From Georgenia wutianyii (lineage in GTDB: Bacteria; Actinomycetota; Actinomycetes; Actinomycetales; Actinomycetaceae), in NCBI RefSeq assembly GCF_006349365.1, contig NZ_CP040899.1, positions 2,294,001 to 2,358,000 of the forward strand: 64,000 nt of DNA, in the 5' to 3' direction. The notes below the pieces were generated by a model. The model did not search any database. It had not been told where the DNA came from and saw only the letters and a list, made by a program, of their open reading frames with translations. The translations under genes were made by a program, and so were the position numbers. Positions 24,554 to 32,783 of this stretch are shown piece by piece (the first letter of the stretch is position 1; each line of letters opens with the position of its first letter).

Positions 24554-25579
24554 ATGGAGCACTCGACGGCCGGCAGCTACGTGACCACGGGTCAGGAGTT
24601 CACCCGGGACACGAACTACATCACCACCCGCATCACCCGCGACGGCGCGGACGGCTACCCGGTGGAGCCGGGCCGCTACCGGCTCGTCGCGGCGCGGGCG
24701 TGCCCGTGGGCCAACCGGACGATCATCGTGCGCCGCCTGCTCGGCCTCGAGGACGCCATCTCCCTCGGGACGCCGGGCCCCACGCACGACGCCCGCTCGT
24801 GGACCTTCGACCTCGACCCCGACGGGCGTGACCCGGTGCTCGGCATCGAGCGCCTGCAGGACGCCTACTTCGCCCGCTTCCCCGACTACCCGCGCGGGAT
24901 CACCGTGCCGGCGATCGTCGACGTCCCCACCGGCGAGGTCGTGACCAACGACTACGCCCAGATCACCCTCGACCTGTCCGGTGAGTGGGTCGAGCACCAC
25001 CGCGAGGGTGCTCCCGACCTCTACCCCGAGCACCTGCGCGAGGAGATCGACGCGGTCAACCGGCGCGTGTTCACCGAGGTGAACAACGGGGTCTACCGCT
25101 GCGGGTTCGCCGGGTCGCAGCGGGCCTACGAGCGCGCCTACGACCGCCTGTGGACGGCGCTGGACTGGCTGGAGGAGCGGCTGACGGACCAGCGCTACCT
25201 CGTCGGCGACACGATCACCGAGGCCGACGTCCGCCTGTTCACCACGCTCGTGCGCTTCGACCCCGTCTACCACGGGCACTTCAAGTGCAACCGGAACACG
25301 CTCAGCGCGATGCCGGCGCTGTGGGGCTACGCCCGCGACCTGTTCCAGACGCCGGGCTTCGGTGACACCGTCGACTTCGAGCAGATCAAGCAGCACTACT
25401 ACATCGTCCACACCGACCTCAACCCCACCCAGATCGTCCCGGTCGGGCCGGACCTGTCGGGCTGGACCACCCCGCACGGGCGCGAGGCACTGGGCGGGCG
25501 CCCCTTCGGGGACGGCACCACGCCCGGGCCGGTGCGGGAGGACGAGCGCGTCGACCCGGAGCACACGCCGCTGCGCTGA
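24554..25579 (+). CDS. Glutathionyl-hydroquinone-reductase-type transferase (ECM4/Xi-class GST)
   Basis: A 341-residue thioredoxin-fold transferase. The active-site block is ARACPWANR at about residue 49-57; the catalytic Cys of CPWA is the hallmark of this class. The GST C-terminal helical domain follows (LTDQRYLVGDTITEADVRLFTTLVRFD). Characterised members use glutathione to reduce glutathionyl-hydroquinones. Actinobacteria mostly lack glutathione, so the physiological thiol may be mycothiol; that is inference. Pairing with the GCS2-family ligase at 1541 is not supported by distance. It is monocistronic and precedes the PadR unit. Confidence 0.88.
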   Translation: MEHSTAGSYVTTGQEFTRDTNYITTRITRDGADGYPVEPGRYRLVAARACPWANRTIIVRRLLGLEDAISLGTPGPTHDARSWTFDLDPDGRDPVLGIERLQDAYFARFPDYPRGITVPAIVDVPTGEVVTNDYAQITLDLSGEWVEHHREGAPDLYPEHLREEIDAVNRRVFTEVNNGVYRCGFAGSQRAYERAYDRLWTALDWLEERLTDQRYLVGDTITEADVRLFTTLVRFDPVYHGHFKCNRNTLSAMPALWGYARDLFQTPGFGDTVDFEQIKQHYYIVHTDLNPTQIVPVGPDLSGWTTPHGREALGGRPFGDGTTPGPVREDERVDPEHTPLR

Positions 25580-25596
25580 CCCTCAGTAGACAGCCT

Positions 25597-25621
25597 GACT
25601 AGTTAGTGCGACTATCTAGTC
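25597..25621. promoter_or_regulatory. PadR operator candidate abutting the start codon
   Basis: A 25-bp inverted repeat with arms GACTAGtTAGT and ACTAtCTAGTC around GCG. The right arm ends directly at the padR ATG, where no Shine-Dalgarno exists. The AT-rich arms contrast with the surrounding GC-rich DNA. Confidence 0.65.
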
Positions 25622-26005
25622 ATGAGCGAGCCCGTCCACCGCAGCGAGTGGCTGCGTGGCGTCCTCGAGCTGTGCGTGCTGCGCACCGTCTCCGCCGGGC
25701 CGACCTACGGCTACGCGATCGGCGCCGACCTCGCCGCGGCAGGGCTCGGCGACATCAAGGGCGGCACGCTCTACCCGCTGCTCACCCGGCTGGAGAAGAG
25801 CGGCCTGGTCACCACGGAGTGGCGGGCCGGCGAGGGCGGCCCCGGCCGCAAGTACTTCACGCTCACCGAAGCCGGGCGCGCCGAGCTCGAGCAGGGCACG
25901 GCGCAGTGGCACGCCTTCACCTCCCTCGTCGGCGCGCACCTCTCCGGTGACGTGCCGCCCGCCCCGCCGGCCCGCCCGGCCCACACATCGAGGAGCACCC
26001 CGTGA
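25622..26005 (+). CDS. PadR-family transcriptional regulator
   Basis: A 127-residue winged-helix protein: SEWLRGVLELCVLRTV, then PTYGYAIGADL and the wing/beta part KGGTLYPLLTRLEKSGLVTT, followed by PGRKYFTLTEAGR. This is the PadR-s2 domain with a short tail. It probably binds the palindrome that ends at its own ATG and represses its operon, as PadR proteins usually do. The stop overlaps the start of the following HAAS-type membrane gene (GTGA), the standard PadR/HAAS pairing, in which the pair controls envelope or transport genes. Confidence 0.9.
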   Translation: MSEPVHRSEWLRGVLELCVLRTVSAGPTYGYAIGADLAAAGLGDIKGGTLYPLLTRLEKSGLVTTEWRAGEGGPGRKYFTLTEAGRAELEQGTAQWHAFTSLVGAHLSGDVPPAPPARPAHTSRSTP

Positions 26006-26742
26006 ACCCCAGCAGCGACGCCCGCCCCCAGGAGGCGTGGGACCGCCCGTTCGTCAAGGAGCACCAGGAGTGGTGCGACGACCTCGTCGTCGAGCTGCGC
26101 CTCGAGGACGTCCCCGGGCCGGTCATCGGCGAACGGCTCGCCGAGGTCGAGGCGCACTGCGCGGAGACCGGCGACACGCCCCAGGACGCCTTCGGCGAGC
26201 CTTCCGACTACGCCCGCCGGCTCCTCGAGGCGGACGCGCCGGACCCGTCCGGGGTCTGGCAGGTCACGCTCCTCTCGGTCGCCCAGATGCTCGCGCTGCT
26301 CGTCGGAACCTCCGCGGCGTCGTCGTGGGGCGGGGGCGAGGCCCTCACCTACAACGCCGTCCAGCTCGGGTCGATCGCGGCGTTCCTCGCCCTCCTGCTC
26401 ACCCTCCCCCTCCTCCTGCGCCCGATCGTCCAGCGGCCGTGGAGCGTGGGCGTACCACTGCTCGCCCTCGGCACCCTCGCCGGGGCGGGCTCGGCCGCCG
26501 GCGGGCGGCTGGGGCTGGGCACGGTGCTCACGCTGCCCGCCCCCGTCGTCACCCTCGGGCTGTTCCTCGTCGTCGTCGCCCTCGCCGTCGCGCTGCTGCG
26601 CGCGCTCGACGAGGACCCGGTGACGACGCCGCTCGCGCCGGCCGCGGCCGCGCCCGCCCGCCCCCGCCGTGCGTGGGGGACGGTGCTGCCCGTGCCCGTC
26701 GCCTACGTCGTCCTGTCGGCGCTGTCCTGGGTGCTGCGCTGA
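26002..26742 (+). CDS. HAAS-type domain membrane protein
   Basis: A 246-residue protein beginning at a GTG that overlaps the padR stop. The N-terminal 80 residues are soluble and helical (WCDDLVVELRLEDVPGPVIGERLAEVEAHC ... PQDAFGEPSDYARRL), the shape of HAAS signalling domains that accompany PadR regulators. Five or so hydrophobic segments follow. Such proteins are thought to relay envelope signals to the linked PadR. Its 3' end overlaps by 40 bp with the convergent methyltransferase gene. The HAAS assignment rests on layout and context, not a profile search. Confidence 0.7.
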   Translation: MNPSSDARPQEAWDRPFVKEHQEWCDDLVVELRLEDVPGPVIGERLAEVEAHCAETGDTPQDAFGEPSDYARRLLEADAPDPSGVWQVTLLSVAQMLALLVGTSAASSWGGGEALTYNAVQLGSIAAFLALLLTLPLLLRPIVQRPWSVGVPLLALGTLAGAGSAAGGRLGLGTVLTLPAPVVTLGLFLVVVALAVALLRALDEDPVTTPLAPAAAAPARPRRAWGTVLPVPVAYVVLSALSWVLR

Positions 26743-27506
26743 GGGGTGCCGGGACGCGAGGGCCTGCGCCAGAGTGAGACGTGCGAGGCACTGTCCTCGG
26801 TGAACGGCGAGCGGTCCCAGTCGCCCCAGCGCCCCTCGAGCGAAAGGCCCGCGTGATGGGCCATGAGATCGAGCTCGCTCGGCCAGACGTAGCGGTGCGG
26901 TGAGTCGAACCGGCTCCCCGAACCGTCGCGGAACGTGTAGTGGTGCGACACGAGCAGCTGGTTCACGGTGTCGAGCTCGTCGATCCCGACGTGCTCGTCG
27001 GAGACGTGGAACGGCTTGAAGGTCTCGCCGGGCGGAAGTCCCCGAACCGGAGGCACCAGCACCTCCACGACGAACGCACCCCCGGGCGCGAGGTGCGCCG
27101 CCGCGTTCTCGACGCACCGGAGCTGGGCCTGCTGCGTGAGGAGGTTCGTGATCGCGTTGTAGACGAGGTAGACGAGGTCGAACTCGCCCTCGACCCTGGT
27201 CGTCGCCATGTCCCCGAGCACGACCGCGAGGTCGCTCCCGCCGGGCTTGCGGCGCAGCTCGTCGAGCATCGGCCGGGACAGCTCGATGCCGGCGACGTCG
27301 AGCCCGCGGGCGGCGAGGGGCAGGGCGACGCGACCGGTGCCGATCGCGAGCTCCAGCACGCGCCCACCCCGTGCCTGCTCGGCGAGGAAGTCGACCGTGG
27401 GATCGAGCACTGCCGGGTCGAACATCCAAGCCGAGGACCGGTCGTACTCACGTGCGACGGCCTCGGTCCAGACGTGCGTGTCCAGCTCTCCGGGGATCAG
27501 CGGCAT
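26703..27506 (-). CDS. Class I SAM-dependent methyltransferase
   Basis: A 267-residue methyltransferase. Motif I is VLELAIGTGRVALPLAARG at about residue 50, followed by the acidic strand end GIELS, the DLAVVLGDMATT motif and the FDLVYLVYNAITNLL post-motif region with LAPGGAFVVEV. GAAGGA lies 5 nt before the ATG at 27506. The target, a small molecule or macromolecule, cannot be told. Its last 40 bp overlap the end of the convergent HAAS gene; both ends look genuine. Confidence 0.82.
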   Translation of the reverse strand: MPLIPGELDTHVWTEAVAREYDRSSAWMFDPAVLDPTVDFLAEQARGGRVLELAIGTGRVALPLAARGLDVAGIELSRPMLDELRRKPGGSDLAVVLGDMATTRVEGEFDLVYLVYNAITNLLTQQAQLRCVENAAAHLAPGGAFVVEVLVPPVRGLPPGETFKPFHVSDEHVGIDELDTVNQLLVSHHYTFRDGSGSRFDSPHRYVWPSELDLMAHHAGLSLEGRWGDWDRSPFTEDSASHVSLWRRPSRPGTPQRSTQDSADRTT

Positions 27507-27605
27507 GTCGGTCCTTCGTCGGATGACGCGCGAGCCTCGCGCACGCAGAACGTGCCACACGCGTGTGCTCGACCTCAACGGATTTCGGGTGCTGCCAGAG
27601 CGGGC

Positions 27606-29363
27606 CTACTGGTAGCTGATGAAGTGCGGGACCGGGTCCACCTGGCTCATCGTCTGCTCGGGCGTGAGCATCGGGGAGTCCTCGTCGTAGAAGTTCTTCC
27701 AGCCCCACCACTCGATGTCCGGGGCGTGCTCGTGCAGGGTGCGCCAGGTGCTCTGCTTGGCGCCCTGCCCGCCCTGGCCGTCGGCGTGGACGAGCACGGC
27801 GAGCTCGGAGCGTGAACGGTCGACCTCCGGGACGGTCTGTATCATCCGTACCTGGAACTGGTGGAGCACGAGGAGCTTCTGCGGCAGGTTCCGCTCGCGC
27901 GTGAAGTCGGCGAGCCAGTCGACGACCTCGTTGACCTCGGCCGCGCTCACCGAGCCGATGCGCACCATGTGCACCTCGTCGGGGCCGAGGTTCCACTCCG
28001 GGTCCAGCGCCAGCCCGACGTGCGGCAGGGCGAGCAGGTCGGCGTACTGCTGGGCCTGCTCGAGGAAGGACGCACGGCCGGGCTGGAGGTCGAGGACGAC
28101 GTACTGGCCCGCCTCCCCCGCCGCCTCGACGAGCGGGCGCAGGTCCTCCGCCGGCCACTCGGTGGAGTAGTTGCCGTCGGTGCCCGGCCCGGCGGAGGCG
28201 ACGGTCGCGATGATCTCCATGGCCGGCACGACCGTGTCCTCGGTGAGGCCGTCGTAAGCAGCCGCGTGCTCCGCGGCGCGGGCCACAGTCTCGGGGGTCC
28301 CCTGCTCACCCAGCACCCCGAGCGCCGGGGTCACCGGACTGCCGTAGAGGGCGACGTAGCGCTTGCCCGGGAACACGAGCTGGCCACCGCCGGGCAGCTC
28401 GACGCCGGTCGCCGCGGTCGCGGCGCGCCAGCCGAGCGTCTCGGCGTCGCCGAAGGCGTCACCGAGCCCGACGACGTGCTCGGCACCCGCTCCGCTCACG
28501 GCCGCCACCGTCTCGCTCGTCGCGCGGGGGTCGCCGCCCGGGACGACGGCGAGGTGCGCGCCCGCGGCGCGTGCCGTCGCGGCGGCGAGCAGCTCGGTCG
28601 CGTCCCCGGTCGTGAGGGCGAGGGTCGAGGGCAGCGCCTCGGGCAGCTCGAGGCGGGGCAGCTCGGCGGTCTGCGTCTCGGGCTCGGTCGTGGGCGCGGC
28701 AGTGGCGGGGGCGGTCGCGGGGTCGGACGGCGCCGTTTCGGCGACGGGCGCCTGCAGGGGGGTGAAGGACCCCCGCTCGACCCCGGCGAGAGCGGCGACC
28801 TCCCGGCCGGCCTCGGCGGGCAGCGGCTCGGTGGCCGTCGTCCCGAGGAGGTCGGCGAGGGCCGCGTCGTCCGCGGGCGCGGGCACGACGACGACGTCGC
28901 CGGTCGCGTCCTCGGCGTCGGGCGTGGCCTCGGGCGTGGTCTCGTCGCCGGGCCTCGCCTCGAGCGTCGCGTCGCCGACGGTGAGCACCCAGTCGGCGTC
29001 GAGCCGGTCGAGCTCGGTGGCGAGGGCGGCGCCGTCGTCGTCGAGGAGGACGGGCGCGCCGACCGCGAGCGCCACGCTGCTCGCGCGCAGCTGGGAGGCC
29101 GGATCGGCGTCGTCGGCGAGGACGACGACCGGGGCGCGGTCGAAGAACGTCTGGCTCGCGGCCAGGGCCAGCCCGCCGGTGGGCAGGACCGTCGCCGCCG
29201 CCTCGGAGGTGCGGACGGTGCCCTGCTCGGGACCCGGCTCGGGGGTCGGGGAGGGAGAGGCGGCGGGCGAGGCCTGCTCGGCGGGGACGTCCGCGGCGCA
29301 CGCGGTGAGCGCGAGGCACAGCGCCCCGGTGAGGACGAGGGCGCGCGGACGTCGGCGGGTCAC
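27606..29363 (-). CDS. Large secreted lipoprotein of unknown function
   Basis: A 585-residue protein. The GTG at 29363 (GGAGG 7 nt before it) yields a lipoprotein signal with lipobox LTAC at Cys22, then an Ala/Pro/Ser-rich linker. The first half contains two related modules ending in phrases such as VLLDDDGAALATELDRLDADWVLTVGD, resembling the alternating strand-loop pattern of cell-wall-binding (CWB2-like) repeats. The second half (about 340-585) looks like an alpha/beta barrel: TVVPAMEIIATVAS, YVVLDLQPGR, HVGLALDPEWNLGP, LLVLHQF, IEWWGWKNFYDED. The acidic and aromatic residues recall a glycoside-hydrolase-type barrel but no family could be named. Confidence 0.75.
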   Translation of the reverse strand: MTRRRPRALVLTGALCLALTACAADVPAEQASPAASPSPTPEPGPEQGTVRTSEAAATVLPTGGLALAASQTFFDRAPVVVLADDADPASQLRASSVALAVGAPVLLDDDGAALATELDRLDADWVLTVGDATLEARPGDETTPEATPDAEDATGDVVVVPAPADDAALADLLGTTATEPLPAEAGREVAALAGVERGSFTPLQAPVAETAPSDPATAPATAAPTTEPETQTAELPRLELPEALPSTLALTTGDATELLAAATARAAGAHLAVVPGGDPRATSETVAAVSGAGAEHVVGLGDAFGDAETLGWRAATAATGVELPGGGQLVFPGKRYVALYGSPVTPALGVLGEQGTPETVARAAEHAAAYDGLTEDTVVPAMEIIATVASAGPGTDGNYSTEWPAEDLRPLVEAAGEAGQYVVLDLQPGRASFLEQAQQYADLLALPHVGLALDPEWNLGPDEVHMVRIGSVSAAEVNEVVDWLADFTRERNLPQKLLVLHQFQVRMIQTVPEVDRSRSELAVLVHADGQGGQGAKQSTWRTLHEHAPDIEWWGWKNFYDEDSPMLTPEQTMSQVDPVPHFISYQ

Positions 29364-29441
29364 GAAGAGGCCTCCGGAGGGTAGGGGTGAGAGCCACCAC
29401 CACACTACGTCGCCGCCGCGCGGCGTGGGAGGATCGGGGCG

Positions 29442-29762
29442 ATGGCCGCCACCTCGATCCCGGCGGACGCGCTCGACGGCCCGCTCGGCGAGCGCGCCAC
29501 GCTCCTCCAGCTCTCCTCGGGCTTCTGCGCACCCTGCCGCGCCGCGCGGGGCCTGCTCGCCCGCGTCGCGGGGACGACGCCGGGAGTGCGGCACGTCGAC
29601 CTCGACGTCGCGCACCACCCGGTGCTGGCTGAGCGCCTGGAGATCACCGAGACCCCCACCGTGCTCCTGCTCTCCGCGGACGGTGACGTCCTCGCCCGGG
29701 TCGAGGGCGTGCCGCGGCTGGCGGCGGTGCGCGAGCTGCTCGACCGCCTCACCCCGTCCTGA
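29442..29762 (+). CDS. Thioredoxin-like protein
   Basis: A 106-residue thioredoxin fold with active site CAPC (SGFCAPCRAARGLL) and the cis-proline loop ETPTVLLL. The usual CGPC is altered at the second position, which tends to change redox potential. GGGAGG lies before the ATG. It likely reduces cytoplasmic disulfides; there is no signal peptide. It is divergent from the lipoprotein and 28 bp before a tiny ORF that leads into a GntR regulator. Confidence 0.88.
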   Translation: MAATSIPADALDGPLGERATLLQLSSGFCAPCRAARGLLARVAGTTPGVRHVDLDVAHHPVLAERLEITETPTVLLLSADGDVLARVEGVPRLAAVRELLDRLTPS

Positions 29763-29790
29763 CCCGCCGCGTCCGCCGAAGGAGACGACG

Positions 29791-29835
29791 ATGACCACCC
29801 CCCTGCCCCGCGCCGACCGCGAGGTGACGGCATGA
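29791..29835 (+). CDS. Possible 14-residue upstream ORF of the GntR gene
   Basis: An ATG preceded by a strong GAAGGAG (6 nt spacing) opens a 14-codon frame, MTTPLPRADREVTA, whose TGA overlaps the ATG of the GntR gene (ATGA). The GntR gene itself has no Shine-Dalgarno of its own, so the small ORF may provide translational coupling. It could also be a leftover of a longer gene. No homology is visible in so short a peptide. Confidence 0.4.
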   Translation: MTTPLPRADREVTA

Positions 29836-30197
29836 CCCTGCGCGTCGACCCGGACTCCCCCGAGCCGCCCTTCGCCCAGCTGCACGCGCAGGTGACGGCG
29901 CAGGTCGCCGGCGGCAGCCTGCGGCCCGGTGACCGCCTGCCGCCGGTGCGCAGGCTCGCCGAGGAGCTCGGGATCGCCCCGAACACGGTGGCACGGGCCT
30001 ACCGGGAGCTCGAGGCGGACGGCGTGCTCGTCGGGCGCGGCCGGGCCGGCACGTTCGTCGCCGCGCCGGCCGGGCGCGGGGAGGAGGCCCGCGCGGCCGC
30101 GGAGGCCGCGGCGGCGACCTACGCGCGCACGGTGCGTGACCTCGGCCTCGACGTCGACGCCGCCCTCGCGCTCGTCCGCCGCTCGATGCGCGGATAG
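29832..30197 (+). CDS. GntR-family regulator, YtrA-type
   Basis: A 121-residue regulator: an N-terminal winged helix-turn-helix (PPFAQLHAQVTAQVAGG ... LPPVRRLAEELGIAPNTVARAYRELEADG) and only a short helical tail, the layout of the YtrA subfamily that usually sits in front of ABC transporter genes. No such transporter follows; the next 228 bp are palindromes. Either its target operon is elsewhere or was lost. It is probably translated by coupling to the 14-codon ORF upstream. Confidence 0.85.
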   Translation: MTLRVDPDSPEPPFAQLHAQVTAQVAGGSLRPGDRLPPVRRLAEELGIAPNTVARAYRELEADGVLVGRGRAGTFVAAPAGRGEEARAAAEAAAATYARTVRDLGLDVDAALALVRRSMRG

Positions 30198-30226
30198 ACC
30201 TTCCAGGGTCGACGTCGACCGCACTA

Positions 30227-30267
30227 GGTGTGGACTTTCGGACCTCCTGGGTCCAGAAGTCCACACC
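30227..30267. repeat. Intergenic palindrome / terminator after the GntR gene
   Basis: GGTGTGGACTT (30227-30237) pairs with AAGTCCACACC (30257-30267); an inner GGACC/GGTCC extends the stem. It begins 30 bp beyond the GntR stop. Confidence 0.6.
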
Positions 30268-30308
30268 GAAGGCGCGCGCGGCCTCGACGCCGCCCCTCCT
30301 CCTCCCCC

Positions 30309-30351
30309 GCCGAGAGCTGGAATCTGCACGGTGCACGATCCAGCGCTCGGC
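30309..30351. repeat. Dispersed palindrome, family copy 3
   Basis: GCCGAGAGCTGG...TGCAC pairs with GTGCA...CCAGCGCTCGGC, with mismatches. Its right half (GCACGATCCAGCGCTCGGC) is repeated at 41910-41928. It lies between the GntR and MarR genes, which converge. Confidence 0.65.
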
Positions 30352-30425
30352 AGGGGTGGGTGGCGCCAGGCGTGTTCCCGGTGTGCGGCGCCGGTGCCGC
30401 CCAGGGCGCCGCAGGCCCGGCGGCG

Positions 30426-30836
30426 TCAGTCGAGGAGGCGATGCAGGAGGGTGGCGAGCTGCTCGCGCTCGGGGTCGGAGAGCCGTCCGAAGAACTCGGC
30501 GGCGGCCGCGTGCCGGGCGTGGTCGGTGACGGCGTAGGTCTCGCGGCCGGCGTCGGTGGCGACGACGAGCACCGCCCGCCGGTCGGCGGGGTCGGGACGC
30601 CGCTCGACGAGGCCGCGCTGCTCGAGGGAGTCGACGACCTCGGTCGCCGACCGCGGGGCGATGCGCAGCTTCGCGGCGATCTCGCTCAGCCGGGCCTCCC
30701 CCTGGACGCACACGGTGCGCAGCGCGCGCGCCTGGTGCGGGGAGACGTCCCACTCCTCCAGCGCCGTCCACCAGCGTCGCCGCAGGGCACGGCCCGCCTG
30801 CATGAGGGAGTCGCTGAGGTCACTGTCGCGGTCCAC
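30426..30836 (-). CDS. MarR-family transcriptional regulator
   Basis: A 136-residue winged-helix regulator: DVSPHQARALRTVC, the recognition region LSEIAAKLRIAPRSATEVVDSLEQRGLVER and the wing RRPDPADRRAVLVV are classical MarR. It is divergent from an ABC exporter gene and an inverted repeat sits between them, so it probably represses the exporter and itself and is released by a toxic small molecule. The frame ends close to the palindromes shared with the GntR side. Confidence 0.9.
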   Translation of the reverse strand: MDRDSDLSDSLMQAGRALRRRWWTALEEWDVSPHQARALRTVCVQGEARLSEIAAKLRIAPRSATEVVDSLEQRGLVERRPDPADRRAVLVVATDAGRETYAVTDHARHAAAAEFFGRLSDPEREQLATLLHRLLD

Positions 30837-30863
30837 GGGACCTCACAGTAGCGGGCCACCCAC

Positions 30864-30884
30864 ATAGTGAGGTAACCTCCCTAT
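30864..30884. promoter_or_regulatory. MarR operator candidate
   Basis: A 21-bp imperfect palindrome, ATAGtGAGGT-t/a-ACCTCcCTAT, lies 28 bp before the MarR start and 63 bp before the ABC gene. Its AT-containing arms stand out from the GC-rich context. Confidence 0.6.
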
Positions 30885-30946
30885 CGCCTGGACCGCCGGC
30901 GGCGCGACCGCAGCGACGATCACCGGGCAGAAAGCGAGGACGGCCC

Positions 30947-32773
30947 ATGTCCAGCCCCTCCTTCCGTTCCCACGGCCCCGCGCGGCTCGACCCCGCCGAC
31001 CGCGCCCAGCTCGACACCCACCCCGTGAGCCTCGGCCGGATCGCCGCGCTCTTCAAGCCCCACCGGCGCCGGCTGCTGCTCGTCGTCGGCCTCATCGCGC
31101 TGAGCTCGGCGCTCGGCCTGGCCACCCCGTTCCTCACCCGCCACGTCATCGACGTCGCCCTGCCGGACCGGGACCTGCGGCTGCTCGTCACCCTCGTCGC
31201 CGGGATGCTCGCCGTCACGGTGCTGTCCTCGGCGCTCGGTGTCGTCCAGACGTGGATCTCCACCGCCGTCGGGCAGGAGGTCATGCACCGCCTGCGCACC
31301 GATGTCTTCACCCACCTCCAGCGTCAGCCGATGTCCTTCTTCACCCGCACCCGCGGCGGGGAGGTCCAGTCACGCCTCACCCACGACATCGGCTCGATGC
31401 AGCAGGTCGTCACCGGCACCGCGACGGCGGTCACCGCGAACGTCACGACGGCGATCGGCACCATCATCGCCATGGTCGCCCTGAGCTGGCAGCTCTCGCT
31501 GTTCTCCCTCGTCGTGCTGCCGCCGGCGATCTGGCTCACCCGCCGGGTGGCGCGCATGCGGCGCGAGTTCACCGCCCGCCGCCAGCGCGCGCTCGCCGAC
31601 CTGCAGGGCCAGGTCGAGGAGTCGCTGTCGGTCAGCGGGGCACTGCTCGCCAAGACCCTCGGCGCCGGCCCCGAGCTGCGCCGCCGCTTCGCCGAGTCCT
31701 CCGCCGAGCTCGTCGACCTCGAGATGCGCTCCGAGCTCGCCGGGCGCTGGCGGATGGCGACGACGAGCATCATCTTCTCCGCGATCCCCGCCCTCATCTA
31801 CCTCGCCGCGGGCCTGCCCGGCTCCGGCGAGGTGAGCATCGGGACGCTCGTCGCCTTCGTCTCCCTCCAGTCCGGGCTGTTCCGCCCGATCATGGGCGTG
31901 CTCAACACCGGCGTCCAGGTCACCGCGTCGCTCGCGCTGTTCAGCCGCATCTTCGAGTACCTCGACCTGCCGGTGGACATCGACGACCCGGCCGAGCCGG
32001 TCACCCTGCCCGCCGCGGCCGGTCCGGGCGCCGTCACCTTCGAGGCCGTCACCTTCCGCTACCCCGACGCCGACGCCGACGCCGTCAGCGGCCTGGACCT
32101 GCACGTGCCCGCCGGGACGCGGCTCGCGCTCGTCGGGGAGTCCGGCGCCGGGAAGACGACGATCGCCGGTCTCGTCGCCCGGCTCCACGACCCGACGGAG
32201 GGGCGCGTCCTGCTTGACGGCGTCGACCTGCGCGACCTCAGCCTCACCGACCTCGCCCGGCAGGTCGGCGTCGTCTCCCAGGAGACCTACCTGCTCCACA
32301 CGACCGTGCGCGAGAACCTGCGCTACGCGCGGCCGGAGGCCAGCGACGCCGAGATCGAGGCCGCCGCCCGCGCCGCCCAGGTGCACGACGTCATCACCGC
32401 GCTGCCCGCCGGCTACGACACCGTCGTCGGCGCCCGTGGGCACCGCTTCTCCGGCGGGGAGAAGCAGCGCCTGGCCATCGCCCGCACGCTGCTGCGTGAC
32501 CCGCGCGTCCTCGTCCTGGACGAGGCGACCAGCGCGCTGGACACCCGCACCGAGCACGCCGTCCAGGAGGCGCTCGACGTCCTCAGCCACGGCCGCACGA
32601 CGATCACCATCGCCCACCGGCTCTCCACCGTCCGCGACGCCGACCTCATCGCCGTCGTCGACGGCGGCCGGCTCGTCGAGGTCGGCGACCACGAGACCCT
32701 GCTCGCGCAGGGCGGGCACTACGCCGCCCTCGTCGCCGCCGCCGAGCGCGGCCCGGCGCTGGTCGCCGGCTGA
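30947..32773 (+). CDS. ABC exporter, fused permease and ATPase
   Basis: A 608-residue half-transporter: six hydrophobic segments (about residues 45-310) followed by the nucleotide-binding domain. Walker A is GESGAGKTT, the Q-loop VVSQETYLLHTTVRENL, the signature FSGGEKQRLAIA, Walker B VLVLDEATSALD and the switch IAHRLST. SGGEKQ in place of SGGQRQ is common in this actinobacterial subgroup. It would act as a homodimer, exporting drugs, lipids or peptides. Control by the divergent MarR repressor suggests drug or toxin export. No partner half-transporter is adjacent. Confidence 0.92.
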   Translation: MSSPSFRSHGPARLDPADRAQLDTHPVSLGRIAALFKPHRRRLLLVVGLIALSSALGLATPFLTRHVIDVALPDRDLRLLVTLVAGMLAVTVLSSALGVVQTWISTAVGQEVMHRLRTDVFTHLQRQPMSFFTRTRGGEVQSRLTHDIGSMQQVVTGTATAVTANVTTAIGTIIAMVALSWQLSLFSLVVLPPAIWLTRRVARMRREFTARRQRALADLQGQVEESLSVSGALLAKTLGAGPELRRRFAESSAELVDLEMRSELAGRWRMATTSIIFSAIPALIYLAAGLPGSGEVSIGTLVAFVSLQSGLFRPIMGVLNTGVQVTASLALFSRIFEYLDLPVDIDDPAEPVTLPAAAGPGAVTFEAVTFRYPDADADAVSGLDLHVPAGTRLALVGESGAGKTTIAGLVARLHDPTEGRVLLDGVDLRDLSLTDLARQVGVVSQETYLLHTTVRENLRYARPEASDAEIEAAARAAQVHDVITALPAGYDTVVGARGHRFSGGEKQRLAIARTLLRDPRVLVLDEATSALDTRTEHAVQEALDVLSHGRTTITIAHRLSTVRDADLIAVVDGGRLVEVGDHETLLAQGGHYAALVAAAERGPALVAG

Positions 32774-32783
32774 CCCGCGCCGC

